This document shows positions 17,343 to 26,863 of a DNA stretch of 64,000 nucleotides, piece by piece. The notes beneath the pieces are model-generated. The model worked only from the letters and a program-made list of their open reading frames with translations, searched no databases and was not told the origin of the DNA. Location: assembly GCA_902635845.1 (NCBI GenBank), contig CACPPK010000001.1, positions 1-64,000 of the forward strand, given 5' to 3'. The translations under genes were made by a program, and so were the position numbers. The DNA is from an uncultured Pelagibacteraceae bacterium (lineage in GTDB: Bacteria > Pseudomonadota > Alphaproteobacteria > Pelagibacterales > Pelagibacteraceae). Position 1 is the stretch's first letter; every line of letters begins with the position of its first letter.

Positions 17343-18140
17343 ATGAGTGATCTGATTTCTCAAAATCTGAATATGATTTTCAAAACTCCAAAAGGAGAAA
17401 CAGTTCATGCACTAAAAGATGTAAGTTTTACTTTAAAAAAAGGTGAGTTACTTACAGTGCTTGGTCCCTCTGGTTGTGGAAAAACAACTCTCTTAAATAT
17501 AACTGCAGGATTTTTAAGACCTACTTCAGGAAAAATAACTCTTAATAATAATGAAATAGATGGTCCTGGTGTAGAACGAGGAATGGTTTTTCAACAAGGT
17601 GCTTTATTTGAATGGTTAACAGTAGCTGAAAATGTAAACTTTGGTCTTAGGATGAAAAAAGAAGATCCTGAAGTTACGGCTAAGAAAGTTGATGAATGGT
17701 TAGATATAGTTGGTCTTAAAGGTTTTGGTAACACTCCTACTTATCAATTATCAGGTGGTATGCAGCAAAGAGTTGCTCTTGCAAGATGTTTAATAAACGA
17801 TCCTGATTTAATTTTAATGGACGAACCATTAGGAGCTTTAGATGCATTAACCAGAGAAAAAATGCAGTCATTAGTTTTAAAAATTTGGAAAGAGACGGGA
17901 AAAACAATTATCTTAATTACACACTCTGTCGAAGAAGCATTGTTACTTGGAGAAAGATTATATGTAATGGCACCAAGACCAGGTAGGATACATAAAGAGT
18001 ATAATCTTCCATTTGCAGAAATGGGTCTTACACAAGACTTAAGAGAAATTAAAAAAAATAAAGAATTTTCATCAACAAGAGAAGAAATTTTATCCATGAT
18101 TTGGAATATGGAAGAAGAAATAATGGGGAAAGAAAATTAA
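17343..18140 (+). CDS. tauB: Taurine-type ABC transporter ATPase
   Basis: The 265-residue ABC ATPase has Walker A GPSGCGKTT, signature LSGGMQQR, Walker B LILMDEPLGALD and switch histidine ITHSVEEA. It belongs to the TauB/SsuB/NrtD group. It powers import of the TauA ligand. The next gene starts directly after its stop codon (18141), so tauB and tauC are tightly coupled. Confidence 0.92.
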   Translation: MSDLISQNLNMIFKTPKGETVHALKDVSFTLKKGELLTVLGPSGCGKTTLLNITAGFLRPTSGKITLNNNEIDGPGVERGMVFQQGALFEWLTVAENVNFGLRMKKEDPEVTAKKVDEWLDIVGLKGFGNTPTYQLSGGMQQRVALARCLINDPDLILMDEPLGALDALTREKMQSLVLKIWKETGKTIILITHSVEEALLLGERLYVMAPRPGRIHKEYNLPFAEMGLTQDLREIKKNKEFSSTREEILSMIWNMEEEIMGKEN

Positions 18141-20066
18141 ATGTTAACCCAATTTATCACAATCTTTATATTTGTAGCTGTAATTGGATGTATACTTTAT
18201 GGAAGAAGATTAATTAGAACTGAAAAAGTTGATGCTGTCTTTGGTAATCCGGAAAGAGCTAAAGGAGGTACGCATTGGGTAATCGTTGGTAGCAGTGCAA
18301 TTCTAATGCTATGGCTTTATTATTCATGGGACATCGCAAAAGGTTTTTATCCAAAATCAGCGAACGAATTATGTCAGGTTGCTAAAATAAATGAGTCACT
18401 ACTTGGTTTAAAATACCAATTCCCTATTGAAGAAAGAGAATTTAAAAGCACATCCATTATTAAAATTGAAAATAAAAATCTTATAAAAATTGCAAATGAA
18501 ATAAATGCATCTCCTGATCTAAATGATCAACAAAAAACAATCCTTGTAAGTTACATTGATAGAACTTCTAAATTAATTCCATTTTTAACAAGTGAAGAGC
18601 TAATGGAAATGGATACCAAAATTAAACTTAAGGAAATAACAGAAGAAATAAAACTTCTAAGTTCCAATTTCCAAAAGAAAGATTACCCATTTGAGACAGA
18701 TATACAAAAAACTGAGAGACAGAAACTTATTGATGAACAAGGTGGCTGGGGAATTACAACTATAGACTCTGGAACTGGTACAATTGAAAATACCATTGAA
18801 ATACCTACTGCACCTCAAACCAATAAAGGTTTAAAATTTCATGCAGCTGCAGCAGAACTAAAAAAAATTGACGACAAATTTTTTAAATTAAAAAACCACA
18901 ACCCACAGTTCAAAAGCGCAATCAAACAACTTAAAGATGATATTAAAGCTTACAGAAAAGGATTAGATGATAGTGAAGAAATGGCATCTGACTATGCAAA
19001 AAATATTGTTAAAATTGCAAGAAGAATAGAGTTTGCAAGCATCTATCCTCCTAATGCATTAAATGAAATGCAAGCAGCAATAATAGAGTTTGACGAATTA
19101 CAAAATAAAGAGCAAGGTGGATTAAGATTAATTGATATTCTTTTATTTCCAGCAGGAACAATTGTAGCAAGTGGACCAACATGTTCTGAACAAGGTTCAG
19201 GTAGATGGTTACCCAAACCATCAGATACATTTAATAAGTTTGTATTGATGTCTAAACCAAGTGTTGGATACAAAAATATTCCTCTTTTATGGATTGAGAT
19301 GGTTGATGTAAGTAAAATGATCGGATTTATTTTACCTGATTGGATAGCAGATATGTTGCCTGGTGAATATCCGGTACATTCAAAAGATGGAATTGTAAAA
19401 GAAAACTTTAAAAGCAATGTTTTAAAAGTTGTTACGGGTGACTTTAAATTATTTAAAGTGCCTGTTCCATATGGACATATATGGGACTCATTCTTAAGGG
19501 TATTTTTAGGTTTAGTTTTTGGAATTCTTATTGGGGTGCCATTAGGATTGTTTATGGGTCTAAATCGATTTGCTAAAGGTTTCTTTGATCCTTTAATCGA
19601 ATTATACAGACCTGTTCCACCATTAGCTTGGGCGCCATTGATTATTTCAGTTCTTGGAATAGATAATACGGGTAAAATATTTTTACTATTTATGGTCTCT
19701 CTTTCAATTATGATTATTTCTGCAAGAGCTGGTGCATCAGGAACACAGCTTTCAAAAATACATGCTGCACATTCATTAGGAGCTACTAAAAAACAAATTT
19801 TAAGATATGTGATTTTCCCTAATTCACTTCCTGAAATTCTTACAGGAATTAGAGTTGCTGTTGGTATGTGCTGGGGAACACTTGTTGCTGCAGAGTTTCT
19901 AGCAGGTACAACTGGTATTGGTTTTGTTGAAAATGTTGCAAAAAAATACTTTCAATATGAAGTTATTTGGATAACAATTTTCATAATGGGTCTGCTGGGT
20001 CTTTTATTTGATATATCTTTAAGAAAAATAATAGATAAGACTATTCCTTGGAGAGGCAAAGGTTAG
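18141..20066 (+). CDS. tauC: Taurine-type ABC transporter permease with long N-terminal extension
   Basis: The 641-residue protein has a normal TauC/SsuC permease at about residues 444-641, including the ATPase-docking loop AAHSLGATKKQILRYVIFP. Usual family length is about 260-280. Residues 1-443 are extra: membrane spans near 1-20 and 45-65, then about 370 mostly polar, helix-prone residues, probably on the periplasmic side, with KEITEEIKLL and ELKKIDDKFFKL segments suggesting coiled coil. The reading frame is continuous with no sign of error. The extension's role is unknown; it could contact TauA. Confidence 0.88.
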   Translation: MLTQFITIFIFVAVIGCILYGRRLIRTEKVDAVFGNPERAKGGTHWVIVGSSAILMLWLYYSWDIAKGFYPKSANELCQVAKINESLLGLKYQFPIEEREFKSTSIIKIENKNLIKIANEINASPDLNDQQKTILVSYIDRTSKLIPFLTSEELMEMDTKIKLKEITEEIKLLSSNFQKKDYPFETDIQKTERQKLIDEQGGWGITTIDSGTGTIENTIEIPTAPQTNKGLKFHAAAAELKKIDDKFFKLKNHNPQFKSAIKQLKDDIKAYRKGLDDSEEMASDYAKNIVKIARRIEFASIYPPNALNEMQAAIIEFDELQNKEQGGLRLIDILLFPAGTIVASGPTCSEQGSGRWLPKPSDTFNKFVLMSKPSVGYKNIPLLWIEMVDVSKMIGFILPDWIADMLPGEYPVHSKDGIVKENFKSNVLKVVTGDFKLFKVPVPYGHIWDSFLRVFLGLVFGILIGVPLGLFMGLNRFAKGFFDPLIELYRPVPPLAWAPLIISVLGIDNTGKIFLLFMVSLSIMIISARAGASGTQLSKIHAAHSLGATKKQILRYVIFPNSLPEILTGIRVAVGMCWGTLVAAEFLAGTTGIGFVENVAKKYFQYEVIWITIFIMGLLGLLFDISLRKIIDKTIPWRGKG

Positions 20067-20085
20067 GTAAACACTTTTTTATTAA

Positions 20086-20595
20086 TTAGACCTTTTTTAT
20101 AAAACCAATAGCGGCACCAATGGTAGTCAAAAATCCAGCTAAAGGGAGGATAGCTACTGCATATTTTTTGGGCATATAATTCGGTTTGAATTCAATACCT
20201 TGCATACTAATTTCAAGATACCACATTTCCCAATACTTACCCCGCATACCTTCTACAAGTTCAATTCCATAAATAATTAAGACTACACCAATTATCATAA
20301 TCATAATTTTCCAAAACTGGCGTATGTATAACGAAACTCTTTCTGGTAACTTTTCATAAATTAAATTTAAAGCTACATGTTCATTATCTCTTGCTGTTAA
20401 GGAAAGTGCTATAAACATCAACCAAATATTACTTAATACTGTTAGTAAATCTCCCCAAACAGGAGGGTTATTAAAAACATATCGCATTGTAACATTGTAA
20501 AGAGTAAAACCAACCATAGCAGCCAACAAGAGTGAGCACATAGCTTCCAACGTACGATGAATAAAACGATCAATACTGTTTAAAAATTTTATCAT
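20086..20595 (-). CDS. TRAP transporter small permease (DctQ type)
   Basis: The 169-residue protein has four predicted membrane helices and the DctQ pattern (FLNSIDRFIHRTLEAM, VTMRYVFNNPPVWGDLL, FIALSLTARDNEHVAL). It is the small membrane subunit of a TRAP importer. The large-subunit gene ends at the base where this one starts (20595), so the two are coupled. Its 3' end faces tauC with only 19 bases between. Confidence 0.92.
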   Translation of the reverse strand: MIKFLNSIDRFIHRTLEAMCSLLLAAMVGFTLYNVTMRYVFNNPPVWGDLLTVLSNIWLMFIALSLTARDNEHVALNLIYEKLPERVSLYIRQFWKIMIMIIGVVLIIYGIELVEGMRGKYWEMWYLEISMQGIEFKPNYMPKKYAVAILPLAGFLTTIGAAIGFIKKV

Positions 20596-21878
20596 TAATT
20601 ACTCAATAAATTTGGAAGAAACATTGTTAGTTCTGGTACAATAAGAATAAAAAACAAAAGTAAAAACAATCCAATCAAATAAGGAATTAATGCAATAGCA
20701 ACCTTTTCAAGACGTACTTGCGCTATTGTTGCAGAGGTAAAGTAGGCAACACCAACAGGTGGCGTTACTGATCCTATTAAGAAACCAACTATCACAACCA
20801 TAGCTGCTTGTACCTCAGGAAAGCCTGCTTGAGACATAACATTGACTAATACCGGGCCAACGATAATAATGTTAACAGCTGAGTCCATTACTGTTCCAAG
20901 AAGAAAGATGAATAATATCAAAGCTAAAATAAATAATATAGGTGAATCCGATAAGCCTAAAAGCCAGGTTTCAAGATCACCGATTGCACCAAGAGAAGTA
21001 AGCAACCAACTGAAAGGTCCTGAAGCAGCTATGATAATAAAAACCATTGCTGAATTACGGAATGCTCGTCGAAAAGCTCCTGTACAATCTTTCCATTTGA
21101 TAGTTCGATAAACAAATACACCTGTAAACAATGCAACCAAAGCTGTGATTGCTCCTGCTTCAACAACAGATGCGACACCTCCCATTACTGAACCCACTAA
21201 AACTAAAGGTATTAAAAGAGCAAATGAAGAACGATATAATTCTTTACCAGCTCGACGTACTGAGAATGGTTCATCACTACGCTCAAAGTTATATTTAACT
21301 GCAAAGTAATGATTGATTACCATTATCACAACACCAATCAAAATCCCTGGTATGATTCCAGCTGCAAATAATGCTGCAATCGAAATCTCAGTTGCATTAG
21401 CAAGTACAATCATCATGATACTAGGTGGAATAATCCCTCCTATTGTGGAACTTACACCTGTTACTGCAGCTGAAAATGCTGCTGGATAACCTGCTTTCTT
21501 CATTGCTGGTAATACTAATGCACCAACTGTAGCTGTGTCTGCTACGACAGATCCATTCATACCCGCAAAAAACATACTTACCAAAACATTAACTTGAGCT
21601 AATCCTCCTCGTATACGCCCGATCAACGCCCTACTCAAAGCAACTAAACGATCTGTAATTGTTGCACTTGTCATTAACTCACCTGTCAACATAAAGAATG
21701 CAATTGCAGTTAATGGAACTGAGTCAATAGCGGTAAACATTTGACTAGGGATTAAAACAAGAGGCACAGCATCTGTGAGAAGAATATAAACAAATGGAAT
21801 CAGTATTAATATAAAACCAATTGGAGCTCCTAATAAAATTAGAAAAAGGAGTACTACAAGTAAAATAATACTTTCCAT
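20595..21878 (-). CDS. TRAP transporter large permease (DctM type)
   Basis: The 427-residue, highly hydrophobic protein is a DctM/SiaM-type ion-coupled permease. It has SIILLVVLLFLILLGAPIGF at the N-terminus and family motifs MNGSVVADTATVGALVLPAM, GGIIPPSIMMIV and GSVTPPVGVAYF. It carries substrate delivered by the DctP protein encoded upstream. The substrate cannot be read from the permease. Confidence 0.94.
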   Translation of the reverse strand: MESIILLVVLLFLILLGAPIGFILILIPFVYILLTDAVPLVLIPSQMFTAIDSVPLTAIAFFMLTGELMTSATITDRLVALSRALIGRIRGGLAQVNVLVSMFFAGMNGSVVADTATVGALVLPAMKKAGYPAAFSAAVTGVSSTIGGIIPPSIMMIVLANATEISIAALFAAGIIPGILIGVVIMVINHYFAVKYNFERSDEPFSVRRAGKELYRSSFALLIPLVLVGSVMGGVASVVEAGAITALVALFTGVFVYRTIKWKDCTGAFRRAFRNSAMVFIIIAASGPFSWLLTSLGAIGDLETWLLGLSDSPILFILALILFIFLLGTVMDSAVNIIIVGPVLVNVMSQAGFPEVQAAMVVIVGFLIGSVTPPVGVAYFTSATIAQVRLEKVAIALIPYLIGLFLLLFFILIVPELTMFLPNLLSN

Positions 21879-21907
21879 GAATACTTATAAATTATGATTT
21901 TTTTTAG

Positions 21908-21947
21908 GTAAAGACCATCTAATTCTAAATAATTAAATGGTCTTTAC
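21908..21947 (-). promoter_or_regulatory. Hairpin between TRAP binding-protein and permease genes
   Basis: A perfect 11-bp stem (GTAAAGACCAT / ATGGTCTTTAC) with an 18-base loop lies in the gap between the DctP and DctM genes. In the direction of transcription it is followed by an A run rather than T. It is therefore more likely an mRNA stabiliser for the binding-protein message than a strong terminator. Confidence 0.65.
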
Positions 21948-21966
21948 ACAATTTTTATTGAACAAA

Positions 21967-23007
21967 TTATAGAGCGCCAGCTGCTTCTAACTGAGCTACA
22001 AATCCATCCATACCTTGTTCTAGAAGTACTCTTTTAGCTACTTCTGGTTCAAAAGTACCCTTAGCGTCTAACCAAGCACCGATTGCACCTGCTCTCCACT
22101 TAGTCATTTCCGCTTCTGTTGGTACATACCACTCTTTAGCAGATGCTTTAATTGCATCTTCACCATTTTTAATCCAAGCGTTATCCAACTCGTTTACTTT
22201 TTCTCCATAAGCATCAGCTGCTTCGTGTAACCATTTTCTTTGTTGGTCAGACAATGCATTGTACTGTTTAGCATCCATCGCTAAAATATTTCCAGACCAC
22301 ATTCCTCCGATCTCAGTGAAATATTTTGCAACTTCATGAAGTTTTGCTACATGCTGCCATGGAGTAGCAACATATTGACCTTCAACTACACCTGATTGAA
22401 GACCTTGATACAATTGACTCCAGTCATAAGGTGTTGGTGTTGCACCCCAATTTTTAACTAGCATGAACTCAACTGGACTTTTAGTAGTTCTCCATTTAAG
22501 TCCTTTCATATCATCTGGTTCATGAACAGGTTTAGTTGCATTTCCAAGCTGTCTAAAACCTCCACTTGAATATACAGAAAGACAAATGTGACCAGCATTC
22601 TCAAGAGCTAGTTTACACTGTCTTTCAGCTAACCATTCATCTGATATTCTTTTAGCATCCTCTAGTGATTTGAAAATAAAAGGCAAATCGAAAATTGCTA
22701 ATTCTGGACCAAAGTTACCGTAGTTTGCAGTAGAACTAGTCCACAAAGCTATAAGTCCTTGGTTAGCTTGTTCTCCACATTTTTGCTCTGCGCATAAGCT
22801 TCTTTGATAATGAGGTTCAATTTTCATTTTACCTCCAGATGCTTTCTCCATAGCCGGTATAAGCGCCTGATCTATTGCATCACCAATTGGCATACCTAAT
22901 CTACCAGTAGTTCCAAGCTTAAGAGTAATCTCTGCATAAGCAGCTTGTGCGAAGAAAATAATTGCAATCACTTTAATAAGTGTCTTGCTTATTGTTTTAA
23001 TAAACAT
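21967..23007 (-). CDS. TRAP transporter periplasmic binding protein (DctP type)
   Basis: The 346-residue protein has a signal peptide (ISKTLIKVIAIIFFAQAAYA) and the DctP family course, including FDLPFIFKSLEDAKRI, the conserved arginine in GLKWRTTKSP (usually binding a carboxylate or other acidic group), and TPYDWSQLYQGLQSGVVEGQ. It selects the substrate for the two permease subunits. The divergent operon (aldehyde dehydrogenase, epoxide hydrolase, dehydrogenase) and the shared operator with tau suggest an oxidisable organic acid or sulfonate. That is inference. Confidence 0.93.
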   Translation of the reverse strand: MFIKTISKTLIKVIAIIFFAQAAYAEITLKLGTTGRLGMPIGDAIDQALIPAMEKASGGKMKIEPHYQRSLCAEQKCGEQANQGLIALWTSSTANYGNFGPELAIFDLPFIFKSLEDAKRISDEWLAERQCKLALENAGHICLSVYSSGGFRQLGNATKPVHEPDDMKGLKWRTTKSPVEFMLVKNWGATPTPYDWSQLYQGLQSGVVEGQYVATPWQHVAKLHEVAKYFTEIGGMWSGNILAMDAKQYNALSDQQRKWLHEAADAYGEKVNELDNAWIKNGEDAIKASAKEWYVPTEAEMTKWRAGAIGAWLDAKGTFEPEVAKRVLLEQGMDGFVAQLEAAGAL

Positions 23008-23145
23008 TTAATTTCTCTCCTCTAGTTAGTTAAATTATCTATTTAAAAATATTAAAGCCTAGTTAAGTTTTTCTCCGAAGTACATACAAAAAAGAACTGA
23101 TACAATTTAAAGTTGTATACATAATGTCTTAGGTAATCTATTTAT

Positions 23146-23172
23146 TTTAGTCTTAAGGTGTCTTAGACTAAA
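23146..23172. promoter_or_regulatory. Inverted-repeat operator candidate between TRAP and aldehyde-dehydrogenase operons
   Basis: The half-sites TTTAGTCTTAAG and CTTAGACTAAA (reverse complement TTTAGTCTAAG) face each other in the 205-base divergent gap. The element closely matches the one at 16162-16189 in the tau locus. A further weak half-site, ATGTCTTAGG, lies about 20 bases upstream. It is a candidate site for a regulator shared with taurine genes. Confidence 0.62.
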
Positions 23173-23212
23173 TTTAAGAAATAAAATAAATACAATTTAT
23201 AGGAAAAATTTT

Positions 23213-24700
23213 ATGAGTTCAGGTAACAAATATAAATTAATAGCCAGTAAACTTAAATTTGAAGGAAGAGCATTTATTAATGGCAAATATGTAAATGCTA
23301 TTGATGGTAAAAAATTTGAAACAATAAATCCCGCAACTGGTAAAAAACTTTGCGCTGTTGCAAAATGTAATCACAAAGATGTTAACTTAGCAGTTAAAGT
23401 TTCAAGAAAAGCTTTTAATAGTGGAGTTTGGTCTAAAAGCTCACCTGAACATAGAAAAGAAGTTTTATTAAAATTTGCTGAATTGCTTAGAAAACATGGT
23501 GATGAAAATTCAGTTTTAGAAAGTGTTGATACAGGTAAACTTATCACGGATTGTATTAATGAAGTTGCAAATGATGCACCAATGCACTTTCAGTGGTATG
23601 GAGAATTAATTGATAAAGTATTTGGGAAAGTTGGTCCAACAGAACCTTCCATTACTAGTTTAATTGTTAAAGAACCAATTGGAGTTGTTGCTGGAATTGT
23701 TCCTTGGAACTTTCCTTTAATGATGGCGGTATGGAAAATGGCACCAGCTCTTGCAGCAGGCTGTTCGGTAATAATTAAACCAGCAGAGGACACACCTCTT
23801 ACTGCAATAAGAGTTGCTCAAATTGGAAAAGAAGCTGGAATACCAGATGGAGTTTTAAATGTACTTCCAGGTTATGGTGATGTTGGTGAAGCTTTAGGTC
23901 GACACAAAGATGTAGATGCAGTTTCGTTTACAGGTTCAACTGAAGTAGGTGGTTATTTTTTAAAATACGCAAGTGAAAGTAATTTAAAACCTGTTGCATT
24001 AGAGATGGGAGGAAAAAGTCCATTTATAGTTTTAGAGGATGCTAAAATCACTGAAGATTTGATTGATAATGCTATGAATTCTGCATTTTGGAACGGTGGA
24101 CAGAACTGTTCAGCAAATATGAGACAGATAGTTCATAAAAAAGTAAAAGATGAATTTTTACATAAAATTTTTAAAAAAGTTAAAAAATTAAAAGTGGGAG
24201 ATCCATTAGATCTAAAATCAAATATGGGATCTATGATTTCAAAAGGACATTTACAAACTGTTGATGGATATATCCAAAAAGGAATCGATGAAGGGGCAAA
24301 ACTTTTATCTGGAGGAGTTTCAGATAATAAGCAAAAAGGTTTTTATGCAAAACCAACTTTATTTGATGGATTAAAAGAAAATATGACCATCGCTCAGGAA
24401 GAAATATTTGGACCAGTACTTGGTGTTTTAACGGTTAAAAATGATGAAGAAGCTTTAAAAATTGCTAGTAATTCTAAATATGGATTACATGCAAGTGTAT
24501 TTACTCAAGATATAAATAGAGCATTCCATTTAGCTAAAAGTTTACCTTGTGGAACTGTGTCAGTGAATACTTTTTCTGAAGGAGACATCAAAACTCCTTT
24601 TGGTGGATATAAACAATCTGGTTCACTAAGTAGAGATCAAGGTACCGAAGCTTTAAATTCATTTCTTCAAACAAAAACAATCTGGATAAGTCATAATTAA
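23213..24700 (+). CDS. NAD(P)-dependent aldehyde dehydrogenase
   Basis: The 495-residue protein is a complete ALDH with GIVPWNFPLMM (Asn166), SFTGSTEVGG, the general base in ALEMGGKSPF (Glu264) and the nucleophile in GGQNCSANM (Cys299). It most resembles the PuuC / betaine-aldehyde group. It oxidises an aldehyde to a carboxylate. The substrate may be an amino-, hydroxy- or sulfo-aldehyde. It heads a three-gene operon (start-stop spacing of 0-3 bases) that is divergent from the TRAP transporter. Confidence 0.92.
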   Translation: MSSGNKYKLIASKLKFEGRAFINGKYVNAIDGKKFETINPATGKKLCAVAKCNHKDVNLAVKVSRKAFNSGVWSKSSPEHRKEVLLKFAELLRKHGDENSVLESVDTGKLITDCINEVANDAPMHFQWYGELIDKVFGKVGPTEPSITSLIVKEPIGVVAGIVPWNFPLMMAVWKMAPALAAGCSVIIKPAEDTPLTAIRVAQIGKEAGIPDGVLNVLPGYGDVGEALGRHKDVDAVSFTGSTEVGGYFLKYASESNLKPVALEMGGKSPFIVLEDAKITEDLIDNAMNSAFWNGGQNCSANMRQIVHKKVKDEFLHKIFKKVKKLKVGDPLDLKSNMGSMISKGHLQTVDGYIQKGIDEGAKLLSGGVSDNKQKGFYAKPTLFDGLKENMTIAQEEIFGPVLGVLTVKNDEEALKIASNSKYGLHASVFTQDINRAFHLAKSLPCGTVSVNTFSEGDIKTPFGGYKQSGSLSRDQGTEALNSFLQTKTIWISHN

Positions 24701-24703
24701 TTG

Positions 24704-25858
24704 ATGATCAAACCTTACAAGATAAGTGTACCTAAAAGTACACTTAATAATATATATAAAAAAGTAAAATCCTATCCATGGAAGATGATGCAAAATGTAA
24801 ATGGATGGGAATATGGAACTAATTATAATTTTCTAAAAAAAATATCTAAATATTGGGCTTCAAAATATAATTGGAGGAAGTTTGAGAATAAAATTAATTC
24901 TTTTAAAAACTATAAGACTAATGTTGATGGCATAAATTTACACTTTATAAGAGAAAAAAGTAAAAATCCTAAATCAAGACCGCTATTACTTTTACATGGA
25001 TGGCCAGGAAGTGTAATTGAATTTTTTGATATCATTCCAAGGCTCGCTCATCCTGAAAATTATGGGGGTAAAATTGAAGATGGGTTTGATGTCATTGTGC
25101 CCTCTTTACCAGGATTTGGATTTTCAACACCTATTAAAAAAGCTTTAGGTCCAAGAAGGATTGGAAAAATTTTAAATAAATTTATGGTCAAAAATTTAGG
25201 TCATAAAAATTATATTGTACAAGGTGGGGATTGGGGAGCTACTATTGCTGCATGGATTGGTCTTGATAGTGCAAAAAATTGTAAAGGAATTCATATTAAT
25301 TGCTTACCAATCAGGCATCCAAAAGGGCCAAAAAATAATAAAGAAAAAAAATGGGAAAAAAAATTCAATTTTGATCAAATAATGCAGGAAGGATATAGAA
25401 CTCAACAAGCTACAAAACCTCAAACCTTATCTTATTCAATGATAGACAGTCCAGTAGGAACTGCAGCATGGATTTTAGAAAAATTTCACGGTTGGTCTGA
25501 CCTAAACAGGGGTGATATAGAAAAAACATTTTCAAAAGATGAATTAATATCAAATATAATGATCTACATAATTACTAATAGTTTCAATACTGCTGCTTGG
25601 ATATATTTTGGGAGAAGAAAGGAAGGTGGTCGATCTTTCCCCAAAAATTTCAAAAAAATAAAAGTCCCTACTGCAATTGCGGAATTTCCAAAAGAAATGC
25701 TTGAATGGCCTCCTAAATCATACGTTAACAGAATTTTTAACATAAAAAGATGGAAAAAATTTTCTAGAGGTGGTCATTTTGCGGCTTTAGAGGTTCCAAA
25801 TTTATTAATAAATGATATTAAGATTTTTTTTAATAAAGACATAAAAATATTCAAATAA
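24704..25858 (+). CDS. Epoxide hydrolase-like alpha/beta hydrolase with EHN domain
   Basis: The 384-residue protein has the N-terminal EHN domain of microsomal-type epoxide hydrolases, the oxyanion motif LLLLHGWPGS (HGWPGS at about 98-103), the nucleophile in VQGGDWGATIA (Asp176), and the catalytic histidine in RGGHFAALE. Full length and motifs suggest activity on an epoxide; the substrate is unknown. A TTG at 24701 is possible, but ATG at 24704 is better. It is the middle gene of a tightly packed operon. Confidence 0.88.
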   Translation: MIKPYKISVPKSTLNNIYKKVKSYPWKMMQNVNGWEYGTNYNFLKKISKYWASKYNWRKFENKINSFKNYKTNVDGINLHFIREKSKNPKSRPLLLLHGWPGSVIEFFDIIPRLAHPENYGGKIEDGFDVIVPSLPGFGFSTPIKKALGPRRIGKILNKFMVKNLGHKNYIVQGGDWGATIAAWIGLDSAKNCKGIHINCLPIRHPKGPKNNKEKKWEKKFNFDQIMQEGYRTQQATKPQTLSYSMIDSPVGTAAWILEKFHGWSDLNRGDIEKTFSKDELISNIMIYIITNSFNTAAWIYFGRRKEGGRSFPKNFKKIKVPTAIAEFPKEMLEWPPKSYVNRIFNIKRWKKFSRGGHFAALEVPNLLINDIKIFFNKDIKIFK

Positions 25859-26863
25859 GTGAAAACACCTCTTCTAAAAAAACAAATTGTTAAGATTTTT
25901 CAAAAATATGGTTTAAGTAAAGATCATGCTTTGATTTCTGCCAACGCATTAATCAATGCTGAACTAGTTGGTGCATATGGACATGGTTTATCAAGACTTA
26001 AAATGTACTGTGATCGAATTTCCAAAAAAGTAATTAATCCGAAACCAAAAATTATAATTAAAAAAATTTCTTCTTCTATTTCACACATAGATGCAAAAAA
26101 TAGTATTGGTTTTGTTGCAGCTGATCTAGGTATTAAAACTGCAATTAAACATGCACAAAAAACTGGTATAGGAATGGTAGCAGTTAAAAATAGTGGTCAC
26201 TATGGTTTGTCTGGTTATTACGCAGAACAAGCAGTAAAGAAAAATTTAATTACAATGATCTATACAAATGCTCCACCTGCAGTTGCTCCCCATGGTGCTT
26301 TAAAATCTTTATTTGGAACAAATCCAATTTGTTTTGGATCCCCTACCGGTTCTAAAATTCCTTTTATTTTAGATACATCGATTTCAGTAATTAATAGAGG
26401 CAAAATTAGAGTTGCAGCAAGAAACAATCAATCTATTCCTGCGGGAGTTGCTTTAGATAAATTTGGCAAACCAACTATTAATGCAAAAAAAGCGTTGGCG
26501 GGTGTACAATTACCAATTGCAGGTTTTAGGGGTTCAGGGCTTGCTTGGATGGTAGATATTTTAAGTGGAGTTTTAACTGGAGGAAATCATGCAGGAAGAG
26601 TCAAAGATCCATTTGATGATTTTTCAGGCCCACAAAATATTGGACATTTATTTATAACTTTTAAAGCAAATTTATTTCAGAAAAATTATAACCAACGAAT
26701 TAAAGACAATATTAAAACTATAAAAAAACTTCCAAAGATAAAAGGTATTAAGGAAATAATGTATCCAGGACAAAATAAATATGCCCGGTATAAAAAAAAC
26801 TCAAAAAAAGAAATTTCTATACCGGATATAATAAAGAAAGATTTGGAAACCTTAATAAGTTAA
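25859..26863 (+). CDS. Ldh_2 family NAD(P)-dependent hydroxyacid dehydrogenase (malate/lactate/sulfolactate type)
   Basis: The 334-residue protein belongs to the malate/L-lactate dehydrogenase (Ldh_2) family. It has GAYGHGLSRL, the catalytic histidine in NSGHYGLSG (His114), and APHGALKSLFGTNPI. Members oxidise or reduce 2-hydroxy acids and include L-sulfolactate dehydrogenases (ComC/SlcC). It starts with GTG directly after the epoxide hydrolase stop, so it is co-translated. Which 2-hydroxy acid it uses cannot be read. Its end overlaps the small convergent gene by 12 bases. Confidence 0.88.
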   Translation: MKTPLLKKQIVKIFQKYGLSKDHALISANALINAELVGAYGHGLSRLKMYCDRISKKVINPKPKIIIKKISSSISHIDAKNSIGFVAADLGIKTAIKHAQKTGIGMVAVKNSGHYGLSGYYAEQAVKKNLITMIYTNAPPAVAPHGALKSLFGTNPICFGSPTGSKIPFILDTSISVINRGKIRVAARNNQSIPAGVALDKFGKPTINAKKALAGVQLPIAGFRGSGLAWMVDILSGVLTGGNHAGRVKDPFDDFSGPQNIGHLFITFKANLFQKNYNQRIKDNIKTIKKLPKIKGIKEIMYPGQNKYARYKKNSKKEISIPDIIKKDLETLIS

